A stretch of DNA of 59,639 bases from Allostellaceae bacterium. GTDB lineage: Bacteria; Pseudomonadota; Alphaproteobacteria; ATCC43930; CGMCC-115725. The stretch lies in contig JANWJX010000055.1 of the NCBI GenBank assembly GCA_025451725.1, forward strand, positions 1-59,639, written 5' to 3'. The notes beneath the pieces were generated by a model. It saw only the letters and a program-made list of their open reading frames with translations, did no database searches and had not been told where the DNA came from. The translations under genes were made by a program, and so were the position numbers. Below are positions 8,110-17,490 of the stretch, piece after piece. Position 1 is the first letter of the stretch, and each line of letters starts with the position of its first letter.

Positions 8110-8997
8110 ATGTCCGGTTTCGACACCGCGATGGTTCCCGTTCTCCAGGCGGTGCTGAGCGGCGTTCTGGTCGGCGGCGTCTATGGCCTCCTCTCCATCG
8201 GACTGAGCCTCGCCTTCGGCGTCATGCGCATCGTCAATTTCGCGCATGGCGATCTCGTCATGTACGGCATGTATGTCGGCGTCGTCGCCTCGGCGGCGCT
8301 CGGCATCGATCCGCTGCTGGCGCTGCCGGCAAGCTTCCTCATCATGGCGGTGCTCGGCCTCGCGCAATATCAGTTCGTGTTCCGCCGCTTCGTCGGCGCC
8401 ACGACGCTGAACCAGCTGCTGGCCGCCATCGGCCTCGGCCTGGCTCTGCAAATGGTGGCGCAGCTCGTGTTCGGCGTCGACGCGCGCAGCGCGACCTCGA
8501 TGTTCGCCGGCTCCTACGATCTGGTTGGGCCGTTCTTTTTCGCCCGCGCCCAGATTGTCGCGTTCGTGGTGGCGCTGATTGCCACCGTCGCGGTCGAGCT
8601 GCTCTTGCGCCGCACGCAATGGGGCAAGTCCGTGCGCGCCGTCGCCGACAATATCGAAGCGGCGGAGATCGTCGGGTTGCGTTCGCAGCGCATCAATCTC
8701 GGCGCCTTCGCGCTGAGCTGCGGTCTTGCCGGCATCGCCGGCACCATCATGGTGACCTATTACCCGACCGACCCGACCAAGGGTTTTGCGCTGATGCCGA
8801 TTGCCATCATCGCCACCACCATCGGCGGGCTCGGCAGCATCACCGGCGCGTTCCTCGGCGGGATTTTCTGCGGCGTCGTTCAGCAGTCGACCGCGATGCT
8901 GTGGAACTCGGCGCTGCAGGACGTACCGCTTTACGTGCTGCTGCTGGTGTTCATCGCGTTCCGTCCGACCGGTCTGTTCGGCGGCAGGTCGGAATGA
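8110..8997 (+). CDS. livH: Branched-chain amino acid-type ABC transporter permease, LivH
   Basis: 295 aa, about eight membrane segments. It has the conserved N-terminal LivH block GGVYGLLSIGLSLAFGVMRIVNFAHGDL and the later ADNIEAAEIVG and GGLGSITGAFLGG loops that contact the ATPases. It is the first gene of livHMGF plus binding protein; its stop overlaps the livM start (ATGA). Such HAAT-family systems import branched-chain amino acids, amides, urea or aromatic acids. The genes to the left encode aromatic-type enzymes, so amino acid transport should not be assumed. The ribosome binding site is weak. Confidence 0.94.
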   Translation: MSGFDTAMVPVLQAVLSGVLVGGVYGLLSIGLSLAFGVMRIVNFAHGDLVMYGMYVGVVASAALGIDPLLALPASFLIMAVLGLAQYQFVFRRFVGATTLNQLLAAIGLGLALQMVAQLVFGVDARSATSMFAGSYDLVGPFFFARAQIVAFVVALIATVAVELLLRRTQWGKSVRAVADNIEAAEIVGLRSQRINLGAFALSCGLAGIAGTIMVTYYPTDPTKGFALMPIAIIATTIGGLGSITGAFLGGIFCGVVQQSTAMLWNSALQDVPLYVLLLVFIAFRPTGLFGGRSE

Positions 8998-9965
8998 ATC
9001 GCCGGCGTCAATCTTTGATCCTCGGCGCGGCCGCCATCGTGCTGACGGCGCTGTTGCCGGTGAGCGGCGTCAACGACTACATCGTTGCCGTCGCGGTGCG
9101 CATGTTGATCTTTATCGCGCTCGGCCAGGCCTGGAACGTGGTGGCGGGGATCGGCGGGCTGTTGTCGCTCGGCCACGGCGTGTTCCTCGGCCTCGGCTGC
9201 TACGCGACCGGCATCCTGTTCAACGATTACGGCCTGCCGCCCTGGCTCGGCGTCTGGGTCGGCGCATTGCTGTCGCTGGCGATCGCGCTGGTGATGGGCA
9301 CCATGACCTTGCGCATGCGGGGCGTGTTCTTCGCGCTCGCCACCATCGCGGTGTCGCTCGCGCTCGATCAGCTCGCGCGCCACTATGTCGATCTCACGGG
9401 CGGCGACAACGGGCTGGCCCTTAAATTCCTCGGCAACTCGCTGTGGTTCATGCAGTCGCGCCGGCCGATGCCGTTCCTCTACGCGGCGCTGGTTTTCGTC
9501 GTCGCTTATTATTGGATCACGCGCTGGATCCTGGCGAGCCGCTTCGGCCTCGAGATGCGCGCGGTGCGCGATGACGAGACCGCGGCGGCGGCGGCCGGCG
9601 TGCCGGTGTTCCGCACCAAGCTCCTGGGTCTCCTGGTCAGCGCGGTGATGACCTCGGTCGCCGGCACGCTCTACATGCAGTCCTATCAGGCAATCGACCC
9701 CGAGACCGCGTTCGGGTTGAGTCAGGCGATTCAGTTGCAGCTGCCGGCGCTGATCGGCGGTCTCGGCACGTCGTGGGGGCCGATCGTCGGCGGCGCGGTG
9801 ATGATTCTGTTGTCCGAGGGCACCAATCTCGGCTCGACCAAACTCGGCATCGCCGGCGTCGACATCCTGGTCTACGGCCTGCTCTTGCTCGCGGTAGTCA
9901 TGTATGCGCCCAAAGGCATCATGGGTCTGTTCAACACGCGCGCGCGGGCGCGAAGCGAGTCATGA
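8994..9965 (+). CDS. livM: Branched-chain amino acid-type ABC transporter permease, LivM
   Basis: 323 aa. The start is ATG 8994, overlapping the livH stop by four bases. Diagnostic stretches are AWNVVAGIGGLLSLGHGVFLGLGCYATG, MRGVFFALATIAVSLALDQ and RAVRDDETAAAAAGVPV, with about nine membrane segments. It is the heterodimer partner of LivH. It ends in a short basic tail, RARARSES, overlapping livG by ATGA. The same reading frame stays open upstream into livH; that part is not coding. Confidence 0.94.
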   Translation: MNRRRQSLILGAAAIVLTALLPVSGVNDYIVAVAVRMLIFIALGQAWNVVAGIGGLLSLGHGVFLGLGCYATGILFNDYGLPPWLGVWVGALLSLAIALVMGTMTLRMRGVFFALATIAVSLALDQLARHYVDLTGGDNGLALKFLGNSLWFMQSRRPMPFLYAALVFVVAYYWITRWILASRFGLEMRAVRDDETAAAAAGVPVFRTKLLGLLVSAVMTSVAGTLYMQSYQAIDPETAFGLSQAIQLQLPALIGGLGTSWGPIVGGAVMILLSEGTNLGSTKLGIAGVDILVYGLLLLAVVMYAPKGIMGLFNTRARARSES

Positions 9966-10698
9966 GCGACGCCGCCGCGCTCGAAGTCACCCACATCGCC
10001 AAGCGGTTCGGCGGCTTGGTCGCGTTGCGCGACGTGTCGTTCCGCGTCGCCGAGGGCGAGGTGATGGGTCTGATCGGCCCCAACGGCGCCGGCAAGTCGA
10101 CTTTGTTCGAAATCGTCAGCGGCAACCTGCCGCCGTCGGGCGGGCGCGTCGCTTTCTTCGGCCGCGATTGCACCGCCGATCCGCCGCATGTCCGCCGCCG
10201 CGCCGGCCTTTGCCGCTCGTTCCAGAAAGTGCGGCTGTTCGAGACCATGTCGGTCGGGGAGAACATCGCGGTGGCGGCGCGGCAATGTTTGCCGCCGGAC
10301 AAGGACTGGCGCGCCGAGGTGACGTCGATCCTCGAGCGCATGCGATTGACCCCGCAGGCCGACCGGCTGCCGTCCGAGATCACGCTCGCAGACCGTAAGA
10401 AAGTCGAGATCGGCCGCGCCATCGCCGGCTATTGCCGCGTGCTGATGCTCGACGAGAGCCTCTCGGGCCTGACCCACGACGAGGCCGAAGAGCTAATCGG
10501 CGAAATCCTGGCCCTCAACCGCGACACCGGCATCACCGTGATCGTGGTCGAGCACGTCCTGTCGGTGCTGGCGAAAATGGTGAAGCGCCTCGTGGTGCTG
10601 CACAACGCCACCGTGATCGCCGACGGCACGCCGAGCGAAATCGCGCACGACCCGGTGGTGATCGAGGCCTATCTCGGCACCAAGGCAAGCGTGCTGCG

Positions 10699-10702
<4 letters not shown>
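9962..10702 (+). CDS. livG: ABC transporter ATP-binding protein, LivG
   Basis: 246 aa. Walker A is GPNGAGKST, the Q-loop is SFQKVRLFE, Walker B is VLMLDE and the H-loop is VVEH. The signature helix reads TLADRKKVEIGRAI rather than LSGGQ; this TLA-x-RKR variant is a recurrent form of the LivG branch, so it does not by itself mean inactivity. The typical LivG C-terminus (DPVVIEAYLG) is present. The start at 9962 is fixed by the ATGA overlap with livM. It pairs with LivF to power the permease. Confidence 0.93.
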
Positions 10703-11406
<704 letters not shown>

Positions 11407-11426
11407 AACAAAGGGAGGAGACGATC

Positions 11427-12632
11427 ATGTCACTGACGCGCAGACAAACACTCAAAGGCATGGCCGCGGGCGCGGCCGTCATCGCGGCGCCGAAAATCGG
11501 CCTGTCGGCGGAGCCTGACATTATCATCGGCGCGCCCAATTCGCTCACGGGCGGCCTCGCGGAAGGCGGCGTGCGATTTGTCGCGGCCCTGCGCATCGCG
11601 GTCGACAAAATCAACGCCGGTGGCGGCATCAAGTCGCTCGGCGGTGCCAAGCTCAAGCTGATGGTCGCCGACACCACGTCGGAAAATCCGGCGCAATCGG
11701 CCAGCGTCACGCGCCGCATGATCGATCAGGACAAGGCCGTGATCATCGCCGGCGCGACAGCCAGCGCCATGTCGATGGCGGCGCAGATCGAATGCGAGAA
11801 ATCGCAAATTCCATTCGTCACCAATTCCTATGCCGATCCCATCGTCACGCGCGGCATGAAGTACACATTCAAATACATGCCGCAGGGCAGCGCGGTGTGG
11901 AACATGGCGATGGACGGCGTCGTCGACATGTACAAAGCGACGACCGGCAAGCCGCCGCGCAACTGCGCCATCTTCATGAGCAATGACGGCGTCGGTCTGT
12001 CGGTGCAGAAGCACTTGCCCGAGGAAGCCAAGCGCATCGGCCTGCCGGTGCTGTTTTCGACCGGCTATCAGATGGGCCTGTCGGATCCGTCCGTCGCGAT
12101 CGGTCCGATCATGGCGCAGAAGCCCGATGTTCTGTTCCTCGGCGCCTTCACCAACGACTTGATTCTGATCATCCAGGCGATGCGCGGTCTCGGCCTCAAG
12201 ACGCCGATCATGAACGGCGGCACGTTTTACGGCGAGGCCGTGATCAATGCGCTCGGCAACAAGACCGACTATCTCTACGGCGTCGAGACTTGGAACTCCG
12301 ACCTCGATCTGCCCGGCAATAAGGAATTGGTCGACACCTACATGAAGGCCAATCCCAAGGCGCACCCCGGCAACGAGCAGCTCGGTGTCGGTTTCACGCT
12401 CGGCCTGATTATCGCGCAGGCGCTGGAGAAGGCGGCGAGCCGCGACGGCGTCAAGATCCGCGACGTGCTGGCCAACACCGAATTCACCAACCTGCCGGTG
12501 CCGGCGGGCAAGGTGAAATACGGACCGGACGGGCTCAACATCCACAACATGGGCATTCTCGTGGAGTGGCAGTCGAGCGTGCTGCGTACCGTGTGGCCGC
12601 AGAATCTGCAACAGGCCAAGCCGATGTTGTGA
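11427..12632 (+). CDS. ABC transporter substrate-binding protein (HAAT family)
   Basis: 401 aa, periplasmic type 1 binding protein. It starts at ATG 11427 after AAGGGAGGAG. The N-terminus MSLTRRQTLKGMAAGAAVIAAP is a twin-arginine (Tat) signal, so the protein is probably exported folded. The mature part begins with DIIIGAPNSLTGG, the ligand-pocket strand of LivJ/LivK relatives. It closes the livHMGF operon, 20 bp after livF. Ligand unknown. Confidence 0.92.
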   Translation: MSLTRRQTLKGMAAGAAVIAAPKIGLSAEPDIIIGAPNSLTGGLAEGGVRFVAALRIAVDKINAGGGIKSLGGAKLKLMVADTTSENPAQSASVTRRMIDQDKAVIIAGATASAMSMAAQIECEKSQIPFVTNSYADPIVTRGMKYTFKYMPQGSAVWNMAMDGVVDMYKATTGKPPRNCAIFMSNDGVGLSVQKHLPEEAKRIGLPVLFSTGYQMGLSDPSVAIGPIMAQKPDVLFLGAFTNDLILIIQAMRGLGLKTPIMNGGTFYGEAVINALGNKTDYLYGVETWNSDLDLPGNKELVDTYMKANPKAHPGNEQLGVGFTLGLIIAQALEKAASRDGVKIRDVLANTEFTNLPVPAGKVKYGPDGLNIHNMGILVEWQSSVLRTVWPQNLQQAKPML

Positions 12633-12666
12633 CGTTTCCTTTTTTGTTGTCGTTCGGAGAGTAGAC

Positions 12667-13605
12667 ATGGCGGACAAGACCAAGATCGGCTTCATCGGGT
12701 TGGGCACGATGGGCGCGGGGATGGCGCGCAATTTCCAGAAGGCGGGTTATCCGCTCGTGGTGCACGACATCAGGCGCGCCGCCGCCGATCAATTCTTGTC
12801 CGCCGGCGCGGTCTGGGCCGACACGCCCGCCGCGGTGGCGCGCGCGGCCGCGGTGGTGCTGACCTCGCTGCCGGCGCCGCCCGACGTCGAGGCTGTCGCG
12901 CTCGGCAAGGACGGCATCCTGGACGGCGCGCAGCCGGGCTCGGTCTATTGCGACCTTTCGACCAATTCGCTGTCGATGGTAAAGCGCATTTACGCCGCCT
13001 TCGCGGAAAAGCGCGCGCATATGCTCGACACGCCCGTGAGCGGCGGGCCGGCGGGCGCGGCCAGCGGCAAGATGGCGATCTGGGTCGGCGGCGACGAGGC
13101 GGTGTTCAAACAAGTGAAGCCGGCGCTCGATTCGATCGGCGACGCGGTGCGTTACATCGGCCCCATCGGCTCCGGCACCATCGCCAAGCTGGTGCATAAT
13201 TGCGCGGGCTACGCCGTCAACACCGCCATCGCCGAAGTGATGACTCTCGGCGTCAAGGCCGGGCTGGAGCCTTTGGAACTGTGGCGCGCGGTGCGTCAGG
13301 GCGCGGTCGGGCGCCGCCGCACCTTCGATACGGTGGCGGCGAATTTCCTCGTCGACAAATACGAGCCGCCCAATTTCATGCTCAAGCTGGCGCACAAGGA
13401 TGTCGGGCTCGCCACCGCGCTTGGGCGCGAACTGGGCGTGCCGATGCGCATCGCGAATATGACGCTCGAGGAAATGACCGAGGCGATGGGGCGCGGCTGG
13501 GGCGAGAAAGATTCGCGCATCGCCATGACGCTCGAAACTGAACGCGCCGGCATCAAAATCAAATGCGATCCCGACGCGGTCAAGAAGGTGCTCGACAGCG
13601 AATAG
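12667..13605 (+). CDS. NAD(P)-dependent beta-hydroxyacid dehydrogenase (3-hydroxyisobutyrate dehydrogenase family)
   Basis: 312 aa. The N-terminal Rossmann motif GFIGLGTMGAGMARN, the substrate-binding DTPVSGGPAGA and the catalytic-Lys helix GTIAKLVHNCAGY define the family; relatives oxidise 3-hydroxyisobutyrate, tartronate semialdehyde or similar hydroxyacids. It lies 34 bp after the liv binding protein and probably belongs to that operon, so it may act on the imported compound. Its TAG stop abuts the stop of the converging DUF3175 gene with no spacer. Confidence 0.9.
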   Translation: MADKTKIGFIGLGTMGAGMARNFQKAGYPLVVHDIRRAAADQFLSAGAVWADTPAAVARAAAVVLTSLPAPPDVEAVALGKDGILDGAQPGSVYCDLSTNSLSMVKRIYAAFAEKRAHMLDTPVSGGPAGAASGKMAIWVGGDEAVFKQVKPALDSIGDAVRYIGPIGSGTIAKLVHNCAGYAVNTAIAEVMTLGVKAGLEPLELWRAVRQGAVGRRRTFDTVAANFLVDKYEPPNFMLKLAHKDVGLATALGRELGVPMRIANMTLEEMTEAMGRGWGEKDSRIAMTLETERAGIKIKCDPDAVKKVLDSE

Positions 13606-13911
13606 TCAGCGTTTGGCGGCTGCTTTATCGCGGTCGAAGATGCGGCGCAACTCCATCTTGGCACGTTCGAGGATTTTCCGGCGGCTCGGCGACAGATTAC
13701 GGCCGCCGCGATTGATGTAGAAATTCAGCATCGACATCGCCGACTGGTACGGGCCGGCTTTGCGCCGCTTGCTGCGCTCGGCCGAGCGTTTCAGCGACAG
13801 CGCGATCTTGTGGGGATCGCGTCCCGCGAACACGCTTTTTTCGAGATCGAGCGCGTCGCTGTGGCGCGTCACCTGCTGCGACCATTTCTTCGCGTGCGAC
13901 GTTGCGGCCAT
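13606..13911 (-). CDS. DUF3175 domain protein
   Basis: 101 aa. The sequence is highly basic and matches the DUF3175 pattern in order: KKWSQQVTRHSDALDLE, KIALSLKRSAERSKRRK, SAMSMLNFYINRGGRNLS and a closing RRKILERAKMELRRIF. The start is the ATG at 13911; the open frame continues upstream but loses similarity. Function unknown; the charge pattern suggests nucleic-acid or ribosome contact (inference). It is 40 bp downstream of the outer-membrane lipoprotein gene on the same strand. Confidence 0.85.
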   Translation of the reverse strand: MAATSHAKKWSQQVTRHSDALDLEKSVFAGRDPHKIALSLKRSAERSKRRKAGPYQSAMSMLNFYINRGGRNLSPSRRKILERAKMELRRIFDRDKAAAKR

Positions 13912-13951
13912 GGTTCTTCTCGAACCACACGCAACCGGCACAAGTTCCGTG

Positions 13952-15499
13952 TTACTGCGAGAACAGCGTGTTGAAAATCTGCGCCGGGTCCGAGGGCGAT
14001 GGTTTCGGCGGTTCCTGCGTCTTCTCCCAATCGCGCCAGCCGCCGCCCATCGCCGCGAAAAGCTGTACCGTGTCGAGATAGCGCTGCTGCACCGCGCGAA
14101 CATAGCCGAGCCGCGCCTGCTGATAGCGGCGCTGCGCGTCGAGCACCAGGAGAATGCCGACATTGCCGCCCTGGTAGGAATCGCGCGTCAGTTTCAACGA
14201 GCGCTCGGCGGTGTCGAGCGCGCGATGCTGGGCGTCGACCAGCTCGCCGTCATGCTGAAGCGCGTCGAGCAGGGTCGCGACCTGGGCGAAGGCTTCCAGC
14301 ACGGTCTGCTGATAGCCGGCCCGCGCCGCCTCCGATGCCTCGACCGCGGCTTTTTTCGCGGCGGTCAACTGGCCGCCATGCAGGAGCGGCGCGGTCATGT
14401 TGGCGGCGAGGTTCCAGGCGTTGTTATAGACCGCGAACCAGTTGCCGACCGAAGTCGAAAGCTGCTCGAACGCGGCCGACAGGGTGAAGTTTGGATATTG
14501 CGCGGCGGTAGCGACGCCGACCGCGGCGTTGGTCGCCTTGACCTGCGCCTCGGCGGACATGATGTCAGGCCGGCGACGCACCAGCTCGGCCGGCAGGCGG
14601 ACCGGAATGTCGGCCGGCAGCGCGATGCGGTCGAGGTCGAAATCGGGCGGCGTCCAGTTTGCCGGCGACTTGCCGACCAGAAGCGACAGCGCGTTGCGCG
14701 ACGCCGATAATTGCTGACGCAGCGGCGGCAGCAGCGTGCGGTCGTTTTCGAGCTGGCTCTGCGCGCTTTCGACCTCGATCTGGGTCGCCATGCCGCCCTG
14801 CAGCTCGCGCTTCACCAGGTTCAGATTCTGTTCGTCGTTGGCGATGATGTCGTTGGCGGCCGCAATCTGGGCGCGGATCGCGGCGATGGTGATGGCTTGG
14901 CCGACCGCGTTGCCGGTCAGGCTGAGATACGCGGCGGCGAGCTGGTAGCCCTGGTACTCGGCTTGCGCCTCGCGTTCCTCGATGAAGCGGCGCGTGCCGC
15001 CCCAGATGTCGAGCGAATAGCTGACGGTGGGGCCGACACTGAAGACGTTGAACTCGCGAAAGCGCGGAAAACCGGGCCCGGCCGGAATCCCGAGCACGGC
15101 GAAATTCAGCCGCTGGCGCTCGGCGCCGCCGGCGACATTGACGGTCGGATAAAGCTGGCCGCCGGCCTGCACCGCTTCCTGCTCTGCCTGGCGCAATTTC
15201 GCCGCGGCCTGGACCAGCGTGAGATTGCCGGCGATCGCGGCGCGCACCGTGGCGTCGATGTCTGGCGAGCGGAACAGCGCCCACCAATCCTCGCGCAGAT
15301 TCTCGCCCGCCCGGATGTTCTGCGCCGCGTCTTTCCGGCCGGCGGACAGCGTTTGCGACGTGTTCTGACGATAGCTCGTCTCGGTGGGCGGCGTCGGGGC
15401 AAGAAAATCCGGCCCCAGCTCGCAGCCAGCCACCGTCGCGGCGACGCCGAGGCACGCTAAAGACAATAGGAAACGCTTGGCGCGGACGGGTGAGGACAT
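13952..15499 (-). CDS. RND efflux outer-membrane lipoprotein, NodT/OprM family
   Basis: 515 aa. The lipoprotein signal ends in VAGC (C26), followed by the family start CELGPDFLAPTPP. Two repeated outer-membrane-factor modules contain the long helical hairpins (AAKLRQAEQEAVQAGGQLYP, YSLDIWGGTRR, RRPDIMSAEAQVKA). It forms trimeric channels for RND or MFS pumps. No pump or adaptor gene is adjacent, so it probably partners with a system encoded elsewhere. ATG 15499 is preferred over an in-frame ATG at 15538 because the latter would place the lipobox too far in and a palindromic operator inside the coding region. Confidence 0.9.
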   Translation of the reverse strand: MSSPVRAKRFLLSLACLGVAATVAGCELGPDFLAPTPPTETSYRQNTSQTLSAGRKDAAQNIRAGENLREDWWALFRSPDIDATVRAAIAGNLTLVQAAAKLRQAEQEAVQAGGQLYPTVNVAGGAERQRLNFAVLGIPAGPGFPRFREFNVFSVGPTVSYSLDIWGGTRRFIEEREAQAEYQGYQLAAAYLSLTGNAVGQAITIAAIRAQIAAANDIIANDEQNLNLVKRELQGGMATQIEVESAQSQLENDRTLLPPLRQQLSASRNALSLLVGKSPANWTPPDFDLDRIALPADIPVRLPAELVRRRPDIMSAEAQVKATNAAVGVATAAQYPNFTLSAAFEQLSTSVGNWFAVYNNAWNLAANMTAPLLHGGQLTAAKKAAVEASEAARAGYQQTVLEAFAQVATLLDALQHDGELVDAQHRALDTAERSLKLTRDSYQGGNVGILLVLDAQRRYQQARLGYVRAVQQRYLDTVQLFAAMGGGWRDWEKTQEPPKPSPSDPAQIFNTLFSQ

Positions 15500-15521
15500 C
15501 GCGACTCCGGGCGCCGTTATA

Positions 15522-15535
15522 ATAAGCCTGCTTAT
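15522..15535. promoter_or_regulatory. Palindromic operator candidate ATAAGC-CT-GCTTAT
   Basis: A perfect 6+6 dyad with a 2-bp centre, lying 23 bp upstream of the outer-membrane lipoprotein ATG and 47 bp upstream of the divergent glycosyltransferase. Its position and size fit a dimeric repressor site (TetR or MarR type); no regulator gene is adjacent. Confidence 0.45.
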
Positions 15536-15581
15536 CATCAGCTAGGTCATTTTCATCTGGCTGCGTTGCGCGACGCGCGCC

Positions 15582-16580
15582 ATGATGACGCGCATGAATC
15601 GAAACGGTGCCGAGACCTGCCGGCTGTCGGTGGTGGTGCCTTGCTTCAACGAGGCCGAGGTCCTGCCGGCGTTTTACGAGCGCACGGTCGCCGTACTGCG
15701 CGACGCGGTCGGCGAGGATTACGAGATTGTCCTGGTTAACGACGGCTCGCGCGACCGCTCGTGGCAGGTGATCGGCGAGCTGGCCGAGCGCGATCCGCAC
15801 ATCGTCGGCATCAACCTGTCGCGCAATTTCGGCCATCAGCTCGCACTGACCGCCGGGCTCGATTATGCGAACGGCGATCTGGTGTTGATTCTCGACGCCG
15901 ATCTGCAAGACCCGCCGGAATTGCTGCCGCGCATGATGGCGCTGATCGACGAGGGCGCCGACGTGGTTTATGGCCAGCGCACCGAGCGGTTCGGCGAGAC
16001 GCGCTTCAAGGTTGCGATGACGCGCGGCTTTTATCGCCTGCTCGGCAAGATCGCCAATGTCGACATTCCGCTCGACGCGGGCGATTTCCGACTGATGCGG
16101 CGCTGCGTCGTCGATGCGCTGAACGATATGCCGGAACAGCAGCGTTTCGTGCGCGGCATGGTGGCGTGGCTCGGCTTCACCCAGGTGCCGCTGCCCTATC
16201 AGCGGCCCGCGCGGGCGGCCGGCAAATCGAAATATTCCCTGGTGCGGCTTATCCGCCTCGCACTCGACGGCATCACCAGTTTTTCGGTGTGGCCGCTGCG
16301 TCTCGCGTTGCTGGCGGGCGCGGCCTTCTGCCTGATTGCTTTGTTATTGTTGATTTATGCGTTGATCGGCTGGGCGCTGCACTCGTCGCCGCCGGGCTGG
16401 GCATCGACCATGGTGGCGATCACGCTGGTCGGCGGCATGCAGCTGATCTGCGTCGGCTTGTTGAGCGAATATCTGGGGCGGGTCTACATGGAAGTGAAAC
16501 GGCGTCCGCATTTCATCGTGCGCGAGGTACGCGCGCGCCAACGCAGGCGCGACACGATCGACGGACGGGCGGCGGAATGA
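15582..16580 (+). CDS. Family 2 glycosyltransferase, polyprenyl-phosphate sugar transferase (GtrB/ArnC-like)
   Basis: 332 aa. The GT-A domain shows LSVVVPCFNEAEVLPAF, the nucleotide-sugar pocket EIVLVNDGSRDRSW and metal-binding LDADLQDPPELL. Two C-terminal membrane segments (about 245-270 and 280-305) anchor it. This architecture belongs to enzymes that load glucose, mannose or 4-deoxyaminoarabinose onto undecaprenyl phosphate on the cytoplasmic face. It overlaps a small flippase-like gene by ATGA. It probably supplies a lipid-linked sugar for lipid A or O-antigen decoration. Confidence 0.9.
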   Translation: MMTRMNRNGAETCRLSVVVPCFNEAEVLPAFYERTVAVLRDAVGEDYEIVLVNDGSRDRSWQVIGELAERDPHIVGINLSRNFGHQLALTAGLDYANGDLVLILDADLQDPPELLPRMMALIDEGADVVYGQRTERFGETRFKVAMTRGFYRLLGKIANVDIPLDAGDFRLMRRCVVDALNDMPEQQRFVRGMVAWLGFTQVPLPYQRPARAAGKSKYSLVRLIRLALDGITSFSVWPLRLALLAGAAFCLIALLLLIYALIGWALHSSPPGWASTMVAITLVGGMQLICVGLLSEYLGRVYMEVKRRPHFIVREVRARQRRRDTIDGRAAE

Positions 16581-16903
16581 TCTTTGCGGTTCTGGTGGTC
16601 AGCAGCATCCTTGCCGCGTTCGGCCAGATGCTGTTCAAGTGGGGCGCTGCCGGCAACGGGTCGCTGTTCGCCTACGCCAACCCCTACATTCTCGGCGGCT
16701 TCGTCTTCTACGGTCTCTCAACCGTGCTGTGGCTGTGGGCCCTGTCGGTCGAGAAATTGTCGGTGGTGTTCCCGTTCAGCGCGCTGACGCTCGTGCTGAT
16801 CTACGGCATCAGCTATTTCGTGCTCAAGGAAGACATCGGAGGGCGCGAATTGCTCGGCGCCCTCCTGATTCTCGGCGGTCTGATCGTGATCGCCTGGCGT
16901 TAG
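16577..16903 (+). CDS. Small EamA/SMR-fold membrane protein, ArnE-like flippase subunit
   Basis: 108 aa with four hydrophobic helices: residues 2-20, about 35-55, 62-82 and 88-107. Sequence features such as AFGQMLFKWGA and the closing LLGALLILGGLIVIAWR are typical of EmrE/ArnE-type small proteins. The start is fixed by the ATGA overlap with the glycosyltransferase. In ArnC/ArnE/F-type systems such a protein flips the undecaprenyl-phosphate sugar across the membrane; that role is inferred from the pairing. Ends 18 bp before a converging gene. Confidence 0.82.
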   Translation: MIFAVLVVSSILAAFGQMLFKWGAAGNGSLFAYANPYILGGFVFYGLSTVLWLWALSVEKLSVVFPFSALTLVLIYGISYFVLKEDIGGRELLGALLILGGLIVIAWR

Positions 16904-16921
16904 AGACCGCTCGAACCCGAA

Positions 16922-17326
16922 CTAGAAGTGGCGCCGGTGCCAGAAGCGCGGATGGCCGACGAAGCGCGGGCCGAAACCGACCGAGACGTAGGGTCCGCCA
17001 TAGCCATATCCGCCATAGCCATAATAGGAGGGGTACGGATAGGCATAATAGGCTGGCGCATAGGCGTAAGCCGGGTACGCGGGCGGGTAATAGGCCGGCG
17101 GGTAATAGGAATATGTCGGGGCCGGGTAATAGCCCGGGGCCGGGGCGTAGCCCGGAGCATAGTAGTAGGGCGCGGCCGCGGCGCTCGCGACGGTAGCGAC
17201 CGCGAACGTGCCGAGAATCGCCGCGCCGGCGATGCAGGCCGGGCCGCAGGCCTTGGCGGGTTGCAATGGGGCCGCGGCAAGGGCCGCGCCGATCACGCCG
17301 ACGGCGGCGAGAGCTGCAATTTTCAT
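16922..17326 (-). CDS. Secreted Tyr/Pro/Ala/Gly-rich low-complexity protein
   Basis: 134 aa from ATG 17326, preceded by GGGAGAGG. An N-terminal signal (MKIAALAAVGVIGAALAAAP) is followed by a short CGPAC segment, a hydrophobic stretch and a tail of about 66 residues with 24 tyrosines in PAY/YYP/GYGGY repeats. It ends RPHFWHRRHF-like (seen as HPRFWHRRHF). Such proteins are common and poorly characterised in rhizobia; some are envelope-associated. No enzymatic motif. Function unknown. Confidence 0.75.
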   Translation of the reverse strand: MKIAALAAVGVIGAALAAAPLQPAKACGPACIAGAAILGTFAVATVASAAAAPYYYAPGYAPAPGYYPAPTYSYYPPAYYPPAYPAYAYAPAYYAYPYPSYYGYGGYGYGGPYVSVGFGPRFVGHPRFWHRRHF

Positions 17327-17490
17327 CCTGACCTCTCCCTCGATAGAGCGGCGCGACATCGCGGTCGGCGCCATCCCTAGATCATAGGGGCGAGGCCCCG
17401 CCTTCATCCCCGGCGGGATGCTCGACAAATTCGCTAAAGCATGGTTGGTTTCGGCGCTATTCCGCGACTTTTATCTCGAGAGGTGAGGAA

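Noticed and set aside
7872-8993. An N-terminal extension of about 370 residues on LivM
   Set aside because: The frame is open only because livH lies in another frame; the extension is Arg-rich and LivM-type similarity begins exactly at ATG 8994, which overlaps the livH stop.
13952-15499. Local RND pump belonging to the first outer-membrane lipoprotein
   Set aside because: Neighbouring genes are DUF3175, a glycosyltransferase and a small flippase; no adaptor or pump gene is present, so no complete efflux system is claimed here.
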